From Clostridiales bacterium (GTDB taxonomy: Bacteria > Bacillota > Clostridia > Oscillospirales > CAG-272), in NCBI GenBank assembly GCA_004554105.1, contig SFNW01000012.1:1-35040 (forward strand): 35,040 bases of DNA, read 5' to 3'. Under the pieces are notes generated by a model. It did not search any database. It was not told the origin of the DNA and was given only the letters and a program-made list of their open reading frames with translations. Shown in pieces: positions 15,324-23,762 of the stretch. The translations under genes were made by a program, and so were the position numbers. Every line of letters starts with the position of its first letter. Position 1 is the stretch's first letter.

Positions 15324-16136
15324 TTAAAAGTGTTTGCGAATCGTATACAGGTCGATGCAGCCGACCGGGCAGACCTCGTGGCACTTGCCGCAGCCCATGC
15401 ACTTGTCGTAGTCGACCTTGGCGCAGGAATTTTCAACCGTGACCGCGCCGACCTCGCAGACCTTGGTGCATTTCATGCAGCCGATGCAGCCTGCCTTGCA
15501 GTCCTTGCGCGTCTGCGCGCCCTTATCGTGATTCTTGCAGAGCACCGCCGACTTGGTGGTGTCAAGCGGGAACAAGTCAATGAGCTGCCGCGGGCAGGTC
15601 TTGATGCACATACGGCAGGCGCGGCACTTGTCGGGATTGATGCGCGCAACGCCGTCGCAGATGAAGATGGCTTCATAGGGGCAGACCGCCGCGCAGTCGC
15701 CGAAGCCGATGCAGCCGTAAGTGCAGGTTTTCGGTCCGCCGAAGAGCTGCGCCGCCATTTTGCAGGAATGCACGCCCTCGTAGTCGAGCTTTGTCCCGAC
15801 GTTTTCGCAGTTGCCGCGGCACATGACTGCGGCAACCTGCGGCGTCACCTTCCCCGCCTCGCGTCCGAGGACGGCGGCAACCTCGCCGGCAACCGCGTTG
15901 CCGCCGGGAACGCAGAGGTTGCATTGAACCGTTTCGTCGTTTGCCAAAGCCTCGGCGTAGCCGTCACAGCCGCTGTAGCCGCAGGCGCCGCAGTTTGCAC
16001 CCGGCAGATGCTCGCGCACCTGCTTCGCCGTCTCGTTGACCGGAACGGCAAAGACGACCGAAGCGACGGCAAGTCCGAGACCCGCGACAAGTCCGATGCC
16101 CGCAACAATCAGAACGGGAATGAAAATCGTTGTCAT
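15324..16136 (-). CDS. rnfB: Rnf complex subunit B (iron-sulfur protein)
   Basis: 270 residues. An N-terminal membrane anchor (residues 5-30) is followed by the RnfB-specific 4Fe-4S motif GANCGACGYSGCDGYAEAL (about 47-65), and then several ferredoxin-type clusters: CTYGCIGFGDCAAVCP, CRACRMCIKTCP, CIGCMKCTKVC and CMGCGKCHEVCP. RnfB receives electrons from reduced ferredoxin and passes them into the membrane part of the Rnf complex, which couples ferredoxin:NAD+ electron transfer to Na+ or H+ export. It is last in the operon, with the terminator at 15290-15317. The four C-terminal cluster motifs make it the long clostridial form. Confidence 0.95.
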   Translation of the reverse strand: MTTIFIPVLIVAGIGLVAGLGLAVASVVFAVPVNETAKQVREHLPGANCGACGYSGCDGYAEALANDETVQCNLCVPGGNAVAGEVAAVLGREAGKVTPQVAAVMCRGNCENVGTKLDYEGVHSCKMAAQLFGGPKTCTYGCIGFGDCAAVCPYEAIFICDGVARINPDKCRACRMCIKTCPRQLIDLFPLDTTKSAVLCKNHDKGAQTRKDCKAGCIGCMKCTKVCEVGAVTVENSCAKVDYDKCMGCGKCHEVCPVGCIDLYTIRKHF

Positions 16137-16151
16137 TTCTCTCCCCTCCGT

Positions 16152-16748
16152 TTAACCGAAAATCGTCTCGACGATGCCTGTAAAGCCGAGGAAGGACACC
16201 GAGACAAGTGAGGCGGCAACCAGCGTAATCGGCAATCCGCGCATAAACTTCGGGACGTCGCAGGATTCGAGCCGTTCGCGCACGCCCGCAAACATCACCA
16301 TCGCCAGCATAAAGCCGAGACCCGCGCCGACCGAATTGAACATCGACTGCGCAAAGCCGTAGCCGTTGTCAACATTGAGGATAACCACGCCGAGCACGGC
16401 GCAGTTGGTCGTGATGAGCGGCAGATAGATACCGAGCGCGCCGTAGAGCGCGGGCATATACTTCTTCAAAATGATTTCAACAAGTTGTACGAGCGCGGCG
16501 ATAACCAAAATAAAGACAATGGTCTGCAAATACGCAAGGTCGTTCTGCACAAGCAGCAGGTTGATCGGATAGGTCGCCGCCGTGGCAAGTGCCATAACGA
16601 AGATGACCGCCGCGCTCATGCCGACCGCGGTATTCAGTTTTTTCGAGACGCCGAGGAACGGGCAGATGCCGAGAAACTTCGACAAGACGAAGTTCTGCGT
16701 GAGGATTGCGGTGAGGAGAATCGCAAGCAGTTCTTTTGTCATTTCCAT
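16152..16748 (-). CDS. rnfA: Rnf complex subunit A (membrane)
   Basis: 198 residues, six hydrophobic segments. Conserved features include LTQNFVLSKFLGICPFLGVSKK near the N-terminus and LPLITTNCAVLGV in the middle, where the Cys residues hold a membrane-embedded iron-sulfur cluster shared with RnfE (known from the RnfA/NqrE family). The start ATG overlaps the rnfE stop codon by one base (TGATG), indicating coupled translation; GAGGAGGGG lies 10 bp upstream. Confidence 0.95.
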   Translation of the reverse strand: MEMTKELLAILLTAILTQNFVLSKFLGICPFLGVSKKLNTAVGMSAAVIFVMALATAATYPINLLLVQNDLAYLQTIVFILVIAALVQLVEIILKKYMPALYGALGIYLPLITTNCAVLGVVILNVDNGYGFAQSMFNSVGAGLGFMLAMVMFAGVRERLESCDVPKFMRGLPITLVAASLVSVSFLGFTGIVETIFG

Positions 16749-17476
16749 CAGTTCGTCCCCTCCTCACTTGCACATTGCTTTTCGGACTTGTTTTTGCCTT
16801 TTTCATGCGCCTCGAGCGTGCAGGTCGCCGCCATCGGGCAGGCCTCGCACCCACGCAGCTCGGCGCGCGGCTTGCCGCGCTTTTCGGCAAGGCGGTTGAC
16901 GACCGCCATCAGCATACCGAAGACGAAGAAGCCGCCGGGCGGCAGAATGAAAATCAGCATCGGATTTTCGGCAAGGAACGGAATGCTCATGCCGAGGAAC
17001 GAGCCCGCGCCGAGAATCTCGCGTACCGCACCCATGGCAAACAGTGCCGCCGTAAAGCCGACGCCCATGCCGAGACCGTCCGCCGCCGAAGCGAGGACGG
17101 GATTTTTGCCCGCGAACGCCTCTGCTCTGCCGAGGATAATGCAGTTGACGACAATCAGCGGCAGATAAACGCCGAGGCTCTCGTCAAGCTCGGGCAAAAA
17201 CGCCTTGACAAGCATCTGCACGATCGTAACGAACGACGCGATGATGACGATGTAGGCGGGAATGCGCACCTTTTCAGGAATGACCTTGCGCAGTGCCGAA
17301 ATCGCGATGTTGGAGCAGACGAGGACGACAGACGCCGCCGCACCCATGCCGACAGCACTCGAAACCGAGGTGGTGGTCGCCAGCGTCGGACAAGTGCCGA
17401 GCACTAAGCGCAAAACCGGGTTTTCGGCGAGAATGCCCTTGGAAAATTCACCGAAAATCGACTTCTTTTCGCTCAT
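16748..17476 (-). CDS. rnfE: Rnf complex subunit E (membrane)
   Basis: 242 residues; family pattern FSKGILAENPVLRLVLGTCPTLATTTS at the start and LPLIVVNCIILGRAEAFA in the middle, the latter with the cluster-ligand Cys. Six membrane segments. The C-terminal ~40 residues form a charged cytoplasmic tail with a Cys motif (RGCEACPMAATC), an extension seen in clostridial members; its role is unknown. Its start overlaps the rnfG stop by four bases (17473-17476). Confidence 0.95.
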   Translation of the reverse strand: MSEKKSIFGEFSKGILAENPVLRLVLGTCPTLATTTSVSSAVGMGAAASVVLVCSNIAISALRKVIPEKVRIPAYIVIIASFVTIVQMLVKAFLPELDESLGVYLPLIVVNCIILGRAEAFAGKNPVLASAADGLGMGVGFTAALFAMGAVREILGAGSFLGMSIPFLAENPMLIFILPPGGFFVFGMLMAVVNRLAEKRGKPRAELRGCEACPMAATCTLEAHEKGKNKSEKQCASEEGTN

Positions 17477-18036
17477 TCGGACACACCTCCTTTGATTGCC
17501 GCATACGCTGAAAGCGCCTCGTTGACGGCGCTTGTAACCGCCTTGGACGTAATCGTCGCGGCGGTGATCGCCTGCACGTTCTGCCCCTCGTTTGAGGTCT
17601 TGCTGACCGTGAGGACGCCGCTCTTACCGACAAAGCGGTTCTTAAATTCGGGCTTTGTCGAATTTGCCCCGAGTCCCGGCGTCTCGTCGTGCGAGAGGAT
17701 TTCGATGCCGGTGACCTTACCGTCCGCGCCGATGCCGACCATGACCGTCACGTCGCCACCGTAGCCCTTTGCCGCGGCGGTAAAGACCATGCCGATTTCC
17801 GCGCCCGCACTGTCAAGCGCCGCGCAGTAATTCAGGGTTTCATAGCTCTGCTGTTCGCCGAAGGACGCGGCGTCCGGCAGGACTACGCGGCGGGAGGCAA
17901 TTTCCTTTTCCGCCGCCATGTCCGCGATTTTCTGTGCGGTGACGCTGTTGGTCAGCGCGAGCAGCGTCGTCGCGACAATGCAGATCATCAGCAGTGCCGC
18001 GGCGGGAATCAGGATTTCTTTCGGAGACAGTTTCAT
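17473..18036 (-). CDS. rnfG: Rnf complex subunit G (flavinylated)
   Basis: 187 residues. One N-terminal membrane helix (about 8-28) and an extracytoplasmic FMN-binding domain with GYGGDVTVMVGIGADGKVTGI and SHDETPGLGA. The flavinylation motif is ITAATITS, with Thr163 as the likely FMN attachment residue (ApbE target). RnfG passes electrons on the outer face of the membrane. The start overlaps the rnfD stop (ATGA). Confidence 0.93.
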   Translation of the reverse strand: MKLSPKEILIPAAALLMICIVATTLLALTNSVTAQKIADMAAEKEIASRRVVLPDAASFGEQQSYETLNYCAALDSAGAEIGMVFTAAAKGYGGDVTVMVGIGADGKVTGIEILSHDETPGLGANSTKPEFKNRFVGKSGVLTVSKTSNEGQNVQAITAATITSKAVTSAVNEALSAYAAIKGGVSE

Positions 18037-19019
18037 TTTTTCGCCGCCTCCTTTACTTTTTTCTCCGCACCGAACGCGCGCGGCTGTGTCAGCCGCTCAA
18101 TGTGCGGTACGAGTATGTTCATCAGAATAATCGAGAAGGACACGCCCTCGGGCAGCGAGCCGTACAGGCGAATCACCGAGGTGATAATGCCGCAGCCGAT
18201 GCCGAAAATCCACTTGCCCTTTGCGGTAATCGGCGAGGTCGTGTAGTCGGTCGCCATGAAGATTGCACCGAGCAAGAGACCGCCGCCGAGCAGCTCGTAG
18301 GCAACGAAGGTCAGGTCGCCGTGTCCCGCCGCAAACATCCAGAGCGCAACCGTGCCGAGGTAGGCAACCGGGATAATCGGCGAAATCACGCGGCGAATCA
18401 GCAGATACGCCCCGCCGAGCAGCAGGGCGAGCGAGCAGACCTCGCCCATCGAGCCGCCGTGCAGACCGAACAGCATTTGCGAAAGTGAGGGGAGCGAATC
18501 CGAAACGGCGTTGCCGCCTGCGGCGAGCGACGCCATCGGGGTCGCCTGCGTGACCGCGTCGGCACTCCACGCGTGTTCAAAGGGTGCAACCCAACGCGCC
18601 ATCGCCGTCGGGAATGAAACCATCAGAATGATACGCGCCGTCAGCGCGGGGTTGACGAAATTCTGCCCGATGCCGCCGAACATCTGCTTGACGACGACAA
18701 TGGCGATGACACTGCCGACAGCCGCCATCCAAAGCGGCAGCGTGGCGGGCAGATTGAGCGCGAGGAGCAGTCCCGTGACGACCGCGCTGAGGTCGCCGAT
18801 CGTGTTCGGGCGTTTCATTGCCTTGCGCGAGAGCCATTCGGCAAGCACCGCCGTGCCGACGCAGACCGCAGTCAGCACCGCCGCGCGGCTGCCGAACAGC
18901 CAAATCGCCGCCGCCAGCGCGGGCAGCAGCGCGAGAATCACGTCAAGCATAATGCCGCGCGTCGTTTCGGGCGCGTGAATATGCGGCGACGCGCTGACGA
19001 GTAAGCGTTTTCCGTTCAT
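18033..19019 (-). CDS. rnfD: Rnf complex subunit D (flavinylated membrane)
   Basis: 328 residues, multi-pass membrane protein. SPHIHAPETTRGIMLDVILAL at the start, GGIGQNFVNPALTARI around residue 115-130, and the flavin attachment segment DAVTQATP (154-161) are all RnfD/NqrB hallmarks. It is the subunit thought to contribute to ion translocation. I start at 19019, where the ATG overlaps the rnfC stop (ATGA) and the upstream GAGGAGGG serves as binding site; the open frame extends upstream only as an overlap into rnfC. Confidence 0.94.
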   Translation of the reverse strand: MNGKRLLVSASPHIHAPETTRGIMLDVILALLPALAAAIWLFGSRAAVLTAVCVGTAVLAEWLSRKAMKRPNTIGDLSAVVTGLLLALNLPATLPLWMAAVGSVIAIVVVKQMFGGIGQNFVNPALTARIILMVSFPTAMARWVAPFEHAWSADAVTQATPMASLAAGGNAVSDSLPSLSQMLFGLHGGSMGEVCSLALLLGGAYLLIRRVISPIIPVAYLGTVALWMFAAGHGDLTFVAYELLGGGLLLGAIFMATDYTTSPITAKGKWIFGIGCGIITSVIRLYGSLPEGVSFSIILMNILVPHIERLTQPRAFGAEKKVKEAAKK

Positions 19020-20365
19020 TTTTTGTTTCCCTCCTCCCGCAAAATCTGCTTGCCGAGACGCATATACTGCACGAGCGGTCTGCCCGAGGGGCAGGCGAAC
19101 GCGCACGAGCCGCATTCCATGCAGGTCATGACGTTCATGCGTCCGAGCGCGTCCGCGTCCTTGACGCGGGCATAGCGCTCAATCAGCGTCGGCATGAGAC
19201 TCATCGGGCAAACCTCGACGCAGCGACCGCAGCGAATGCAGTCGCGAAAAGGCTTTTCCATATCCTTTTCGGACGCAAACGCGAGCAGCGCGTTATTCTG
19301 CTTGCAGAGCGGCGCGTCGGTGCCGCAGATCGCGACGCCCATCATCGGACCGCCCGAAATGATCTTGCGCGGCTCTGCCGTAAAGCCGCCGCAGAATTCC
19401 ACAATGTCGGAGAGCGACGTCCCAATAGGCACGCGGATATTCTTCGGCTCGGCAATCGCCGTGCCGTCGACCGTGACCGAGCGGCTGACCAGCGGCTTGC
19501 CGGTCTTGAGATAGCGCGAAATAAACGCGATCGAGCCGACGTTCATCACCATGCAGCCGACGTCTGCAGGCAGCTTTCCGGGCGGAACGCGCCTGCCCGT
19601 GGCGGACAGCACCATCATCTTCTCCGCGCCCTGCGGATAGCGCGAGCGCAGCGTCATCAGCCGCACGGTATTGCCGCAGTCGGCGTCCTCGTCGGCAATC
19701 GCTTTTAACTTTTTGATTGCCTCGGGCTTATTGTCCTCGACCGCAATCACCACCCGCTCAAAGCCGAGCAGACGCTGCAACACCTTGATGCCGCCGAGAA
19801 TGTCGTAGGCGTGCTCGATGCACTCGCGGTAGTCGACGGTGATGTAAGGCTCGCATTCCGCCGCGTTGACAATCAGCGTGTCGACTTTTTTGTCGGGCGG
19901 CACATTCAGCTTGATATGGCAGGGGAAGCCCGCGCCGCCGAGACCGACCAGCCCCGAAGCGCGCACTGCGGCAATCAAGTCCTCGCGGTTCTCGACCTTC
20001 GGCGGGCAAAGCCCCTCGTAAAGGCGCATTTCGCCGTCCGACTCAATCGTGACCCCCTTTGTCACCATGCCGTTTGCCAGCCGCACGTCGCCGACCGCCG
20101 TCACCTTGCCCGAAACACTTGCGTGTATCGGCGCGGAAAACGGCTTGTCACTGTCGCCGACAACCTGCCCGACCGCCACGACGTCGCCGACCTTAACGGT
20201 CGGCACGCAGGGTGCGCCGATGTGCTGCTGCATCGGCAGCACGACACGCGCGGGCACGGGCATACGCACGACCGTCATTTCCGCAGTGTTCTTGCGGTGC
20301 GGCACGCGAACGCCGCCGCGTCCGCGCGAAACGGCAGTCAATAGCTCTGTTCCGTGTTTACTCAT
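19016..20365 (-). CDS. rnfC: Rnf complex subunit C (NADH/FMN-binding iron-sulfur protein)
   Basis: 449 residues, cytoplasmic. It contains the Gly-rich nucleotide-binding segment LVGLGGAGFPCHIKL (about 140-155), the flavin region VNAAECEPYI, and two 4Fe-4S motifs near the C-terminus (CIRCGRCVEVCP and CMECGSCAFACP). RnfC is the NAD+/NADH-reactive subunit. It begins with ATGAG, overlapping the stop of the Gx-transporter gene by four bases. AAGGAAAG lies upstream. Confidence 0.95.
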   Translation of the reverse strand: MSKHGTELLTAVSRGRGGVRVPHRKNTAEMTVVRMPVPARVVLPMQQHIGAPCVPTVKVGDVVAVGQVVGDSDKPFSAPIHASVSGKVTAVGDVRLANGMVTKGVTIESDGEMRLYEGLCPPKVENREDLIAAVRASGLVGLGGAGFPCHIKLNVPPDKKVDTLIVNAAECEPYITVDYRECIEHAYDILGGIKVLQRLLGFERVVIAVEDNKPEAIKKLKAIADEDADCGNTVRLMTLRSRYPQGAEKMMVLSATGRRVPPGKLPADVGCMVMNVGSIAFISRYLKTGKPLVSRSVTVDGTAIAEPKNIRVPIGTSLSDIVEFCGGFTAEPRKIISGGPMMGVAICGTDAPLCKQNNALLAFASEKDMEKPFRDCIRCGRCVEVCPMSLMPTLIERYARVKDADALGRMNVMTCMECGSCAFACPSGRPLVQYMRLGKQILREEGNKK

Positions 20366-20922
20366 GTATCTTCTTTCCTTCCGTAGTGATTCTCATGGAT
20401 TGCTCGGGCGGCTCTGCCGTCCGGAAAAAGCGTCTCAAGACGCGGCATAACGATGTTTAAAATGATGCCGGTCAGGCTGCCGGTGAGGGCGGCGAGCGGC
20501 AAAAGCAGTTTGCCGTAGCCGAAAATCGCCCATGTTCCCGTCAGCAGAGCGGCAACGATAAGCTGCCCCGCGTTGTGGCAGGCGGCGGAAAGCGCGCCGA
20601 CGCCGATAAAGCTCAGGTGCTTATGCCGCGCACGCAAAAGCACATAGGTGCAGAGCACGGAGAGCAGCCCGCCCGCAAGGCTCATCAGCCCCGCCGTGAC
20701 GCCGCGCGTCAAAAAGACGAACGCCGCCTTGCAAAGCGTGACATACAGCCCGCCGACGAGCGAATACGCCGCGACCGCAAAGGTCGTGACAATGTTGGAA
20801 AGTCCCGGCTTTGCCCCGGGCGGCAGAAAGGGGAGCGCGGGCAAAAGCGCCGATTCAAAGAAGCCGATTACCGCCGCAAGCGCGCCCATTAACCCGAAAA
20901 TCGCAATTTTTTTGGCTTTCAT
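20362..20922 (-). CDS. Gx transporter family membrane protein (Hpre_diP_synt_I)
   Basis: 186 residues, five to six hydrophobic segments. The start MKAKKIAIFGLMGALAAVIGFFES and the PPGAKPGLSNIVTTFAVAAYS segment are typical of the family formerly labelled heptaprenyl diphosphate synthase component I, now called Gx transporters. Its location between a NusG-II protein and rnfC is a recurring clostridial arrangement linked with flavin-based extracytoplasmic electron transfer; a role in quinone or flavin supply is inferred, not shown. The ATG at 20922 has GAGGTG upstream; the open frame upstream of it is excluded. Confidence 0.85.
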   Translation of the reverse strand: MKAKKIAIFGLMGALAAVIGFFESALLPALPFLPPGAKPGLSNIVTTFAVAAYSLVGGLYVTLCKAAFVFLTRGVTAGLMSLAGGLLSVLCTYVLLRARHKHLSFIGVGALSAACHNAGQLIVAALLTGTWAIFGYGKLLLPLAALTGSLTGIILNIVMPRLETLFPDGRAARAIHENHYGRKEDT

Positions 20923-20930
20923 GGCGCACC

Positions 20931-21311
20931 TCAATAGGTCACGGCGTCCACGCCGCCGCTTTTGGCACGCAGTGCGACCGTCACGCGGTTCGGCACGCAC
21001 GCCATGCTGTCGCCGCTCTGCGTCATTTTTCCGCGCCGCACGCAGAGACCGTCGGGGCAGTCAGCGTCGGTAAAGGCGATGCCGTCCGACGCAACCGTGA
21101 GCGTACAGCCCCCGACCGTCAAAGTATAAGGTGCAGTCACGTCGGAAAAATTCACCGTCTGTACGAGTGTGCCGCTCTCGTAAATTTCGGCGCAAAGGTC
21201 GGTCTTGCCGAAGCGGTCGGCGGCAAACATCGCCGCCGTCAAAAGCAGCATAACGGATAATACCAAAATATCGCCGCGGCGAACGCCGATAGGATTCTCA
21301 GGACGCCTCAT
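20931..21311 (-). CDS. NusG domain II-containing protein
   Basis: 126 residues: one N-terminal membrane helix (about 13-32), then a small extracytoplasmic beta domain of the NusG_II type, with ADCPDGLCVRRGKMTQSGDS and the closing CVPNRVTV. The Cys pair in CPDGLC and the later Cys are conserved in these proteins. The function is unknown, but it is often a neighbour of apbE and rnf genes. Its start overlaps the apbE stop (21308-21311). Confidence 0.87.
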   Translation of the reverse strand: MRRPENPIGVRRGDILVLSVMLLLTAAMFAADRFGKTDLCAEIYESGTLVQTVNFSDVTAPYTLTVGGCTLTVASDGIAFTDADCPDGLCVRRGKMTQSGDSMACVPNRVTVALRAKSGGVDAVTY

Positions 21312-22291
21312 TGCGAAAACTCCACATTGCCGACCGTCGTAATCCGCAAATCCGCGTCGACAAACACCGCGCCCGCGCCGAAGCGCTCGACAAGCGCCGC
21401 CCCCTGCTCTTTGCCGAGGACGAAGCAGGCGGTCGAAAGCGCGTCGCTGAGCAGTCCGCTGTCGCAGACGACCGTGACCGAAATCAGCCCGCTCTCGGCG
21501 GGATAGCCGGTTTTCGGGTCGAGAATATGATGATAGCGCACGCCGTCCTCTTCAAAAAACTTTTCATAGTCGCCCGAGGTCGACACGCAGCCCGAGGCAA
21601 GCGTGACAACGCCGAGAAATTCGTCGTTCTTTCGCGGGTGGCGAATCGCAACGCGCCATTTGTCGCCCGCGCGGTTGCGCGCACCGTAAACGAGAACGCT
21701 GCCGCCCACCGAGACGACCGCGCCGCGCACGCCGCTTTCTTCCAAGTAAGCGCGCGCCGCGTCACACGCCGCGCCCTTCCCCGCCGCGCCGAGGTCAACT
21801 TTCTGTCCCGCGCCCACGGTCACGGCGTCGCCGCCGATTGCAACCGAAGCGTATCCGACGCTTTCAAGTGCCGCCGCAATGTCTGCGGCATCGGGCAAAT
21901 GCCCGCCGCCGTCGAAGTCCCACAAATCGCAGAGCGCGCCGACCGTGATGTCAAATGCGCCGCCGCTCGCCGTGCAAATATCAAGGCAGTCGGTCACAAT
22001 TTCTGCAAGCGCGGCACTTTCGGAACTGCCCGTGCGGTTCAATGCCGACACGGCGGAATTGTCGAGATGCCGCGAAAGAAGCTGCTCCAAATCCGAAACG
22101 GCGTCCGCGACCGCCGCCGCGTCCTCCGCCGTCCCGCCGTACAGCTTCTGCGAGACCACCGTCCCCATGGCGAAGCCGTTTTGCTCGATATATGTATAGT
22201 CGGTATGTCTCCGGCCGATGAAAAGAAGCAGGGCAAGCACCGCCGCAAGCAGCACGGCAGCAAAAATCTTCAAATTCGGTTTTGCTTTCAC
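21308..22291 (-). CDS. apbE: FAD:protein FMN transferase
   Basis: 327 residues with an N-terminal membrane segment (about 8-26). It uses FAD to attach FMN through a phosphoester bond to Thr in target proteins; the targets here should be RnfG and RnfD. Seen: GFAMGTVVSQKLYG, GGAFDITVGALCDLWDF, VDLGAAGKGAACDAA (FAD site), HHILDPKTGYPA and the Mg-binding DALSTACFVLG. The start is a GTG at 22291 with AGGAAGG upstream. It is the first gene of the nine-gene operon, so the flavinylating enzyme is made together with its substrates. Confidence 0.93.
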   Translation of the reverse strand: MKAKPNLKIFAAVLLAAVLALLLFIGRRHTDYTYIEQNGFAMGTVVSQKLYGGTAEDAAAVADAVSDLEQLLSRHLDNSAVSALNRTGSSESAALAEIVTDCLDICTASGGAFDITVGALCDLWDFDGGGHLPDAADIAAALESVGYASVAIGGDAVTVGAGQKVDLGAAGKGAACDAARAYLEESGVRGAVVSVGGSVLVYGARNRAGDKWRVAIRHPRKNDEFLGVVTLASGCVSTSGDYEKFFEEDGVRYHHILDPKTGYPAESGLISVTVVCDSGLLSDALSTACFVLGKEQGAALVERFGAGAVFVDADLRITTVGNVEFSQ

Positions 22292-22324
22292 CGCCGCACC
22301 GCCTTCCTGCTTTCAATCTTGTTT

Positions 22325-22353
22325 ATTATACCTTATTTCCGTCAAAAATTCAA
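22325..22353 (-). promoter_or_regulatory. Promoter of the apbE-rnf operon
   Basis: Minus strand: TTGAAT (22348-22353), 17 bp, TATAAT (22325-22330). All nine genes downstream are overlapping or closely spaced, so this is probably the only strong promoter for rnf. A small AAAGCGC/GCGCTTT hairpin lies just upstream (around 22365-22382); its role is unknown. Confidence 0.65.
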
Positions 22354-22459
22354 GGCGCAAAGCGCGATAAATTGCGCTTTCCGCCCCGTTTTGCAAAAAA
22401 TTGGCGCTTTGCACAGAATCGTTAAGAAATTACCGCACATTCCGCCTGCATTTGCAAAC

Positions 22460-22493
22460 AAAAAAAGAGAGAGACGCCGTCTCTCTCTTTTTT
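22460..22493 (-). terminator. Terminator of the CmpB-like gene
   Basis: A-run, GAGAGAGACG stem, CC loop, GTCTCTCTC and T-run; a near-perfect palindrome. It ends the gene at 22521-23240 on the minus strand and separates it from the apbE-rnf operon. Confidence 0.85.
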
Positions 22494-22520
22494 GTCCTGC
22501 GCAAAAACGACAAAACGCGG

Positions 22521-23240
22521 TCACTTGTGTCCTGTCTCCTCGGCGGTATCCTCCGCCGTGCCGAACTCCATGTTGTTAAAGATGGACGCCATTCGCTCGT
22601 CGTCGAAATAGCGGTCGAGAAACCGCTCGGTCCGATTGCTCGGGTCTTTGCCGTCAATCCGCTCCGCCCAGCGAAAAACCGATGCCGCAGTCAGGCACAG
22701 ATTGACCGCCATATACACCGACAAAATCACGCAGAGCAGCCGCGCCGTGCGTCCCTTCGTCCGCAGCCGCGCCTTTTCAATCAGCGGGAACGCAAACTTT
22801 GCAAACGCAACGCCGAGCAGACCCCAAATCGCGGTCATCTGCAAACTGATGCGCCCATTCAGGTTGAACGGATCGCCGCTGTAATCCCACGAGCGCGAGC
22901 CGAAAAACAACTCCTGCAAATAACTCGCAATATATTCGACGGCGGCGCCCGCCGCACCGTAGCCGAGAAACTGGACAAAAAAACTCTTATCCGCAAGCAG
23001 TCGGGTGACGAGGTACATCGCCACCGCGCCGATGCCGTAAACAAGGCAAAACGGCCCCCACACGGTCGCCGCGTGATTCTCCCAACGTCCGATCAGGAGA
23101 ATTCTCCACAGTCCTTCCAATATAAAACCCGTGATACTCCCGAAGAAAAAAAGCCAAAACACCGTCGCGTAATCCGGCTTCTCTTTTTCAATCTTCGGCG
23201 TATCGGGATTCACCTTTTTCTTCTTCCGATTTTCGCTCAT
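22521..23240 (-). CDS. Putative ABC-transporter-type permease, CmpB-like membrane protein
   Basis: 239 residues. A highly basic N-terminus (SENRKKKKVNPDTPKIEKEK) is followed by about five hydrophobic helices: FWLFFFGSITGFILEG, WGPFCLVYGIGAVAMYLV, FLGYGAAGAAVEYIASYLQE with SWDYSG, AIWGLLGVAF, and LLCVILSVYMAVNLCLTA. The WDYSG...FNLNGRI pattern is typical of the family labelled ABC_trans_CmpB (DUF1113), whose function is not established. I start at 23240, where AGGAGAGAG precedes the ATG. It is a single gene with its own promoter and terminator. Confidence 0.75.
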   Translation of the reverse strand: MSENRKKKKVNPDTPKIEKEKPDYATVFWLFFFGSITGFILEGLWRILLIGRWENHAATVWGPFCLVYGIGAVAMYLVTRLLADKSFFVQFLGYGAAGAAVEYIASYLQELFFGSRSWDYSGDPFNLNGRISLQMTAIWGLLGVAFAKFAFPLIEKARLRTKGRTARLLCVILSVYMAVNLCLTAASVFRWAERIDGKDPSNRTERFLDRYFDDERMASIFNNMEFGTAEDTAEETGHK

Positions 23241-23350
23241 CCGCTCTCTCCTGCGCATAACTGAATTTCGTGTTCGTACCCGAGCCTGTTTCAAAGCGTG
23301 ACGCGCAAGCACGGCACTGTCACCGCGCTCCCGCAAAAACGGTTGACTTC

Positions 23351-23379
23351 AGTATAGCACAAGACTCAACGAATTTCAA
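23351..23379 (-). promoter_or_regulatory. Promoter of the CmpB-like gene
   Basis: Minus strand: TTGAAA (23374-23379), 17 bp, TATACT (23351-23356) with extended TGC. It is divergent from the cobalamin-riboswitch promoter. Confidence 0.7.
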
Positions 23380-23442
23380 CAGAATTTTCGCACCGCACTC
23401 TTAACCCGCGCAGTCGAAACCGCAGAAAATCCGAAGTTTCGA

Positions 23443-23471
23443 TTGATTTTTCCGCTATGCCGTGGTATACT
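23443..23471 (+). promoter_or_regulatory. Promoter of the riboswitch-controlled operon
   Basis: TTGATT (23443-23448), 17 bp, TATACT (23466-23471) with TGG before it (extended -10). Transcription should begin near 23478, just before the aptamer. Confidence 0.75.
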
Positions 23472-23489
23472 TCTATATTGAATTGAATA

Positions 23490-23705
23490 TGCACACAGAG
23501 TGTCGGTTCTGCCGCAAAGGCGTTTGCCAAGGCATGACCGGTGAAAAGGGAACGGGGTGCGAATCCCCGACGATACCAGTCGCTGTATACATTCGATGTG
23601 CCTGCACCGTCGGCGAAAGCCGGTCATTGGGAAACTGAGAAGGCAGGGTGCGGGCGCGCGGACTTGTCCCCGAAGAATGTGAGTCAAAAGACCTGCTCTG
23701 ATGTC
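23490..23705 (+). promoter_or_regulatory. Cobalamin (adenosylcobalamin-type) riboswitch
   Basis: The conserved core is readable: GGTGAAAAGGGAAC (23540-23553), the GGGG/CCCC arm with GTGCGAAT (23555-23568), the ACCAGTCGCTG segment (23575-23585), the ATTGGGAAACTGAGAAGGC region (23626-23644), and the B12 box AGTCAAAAGACCTGC (23682-23696). Order and spacing fit the class. It senses cobalamin in the nascent transcript and lowers expression of the downstream genes when the vitamin is plentiful. I cannot tell AdoCbl from other cobalamin subclasses by eye. The exact ends are approximate. Confidence 0.9.
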
Positions 23706-23762
23706 GCTTCGTCCGTGCGCTTTGCGCATAGGAGCGACAGGTTTGTTCAGGCGCCGAAGTGC

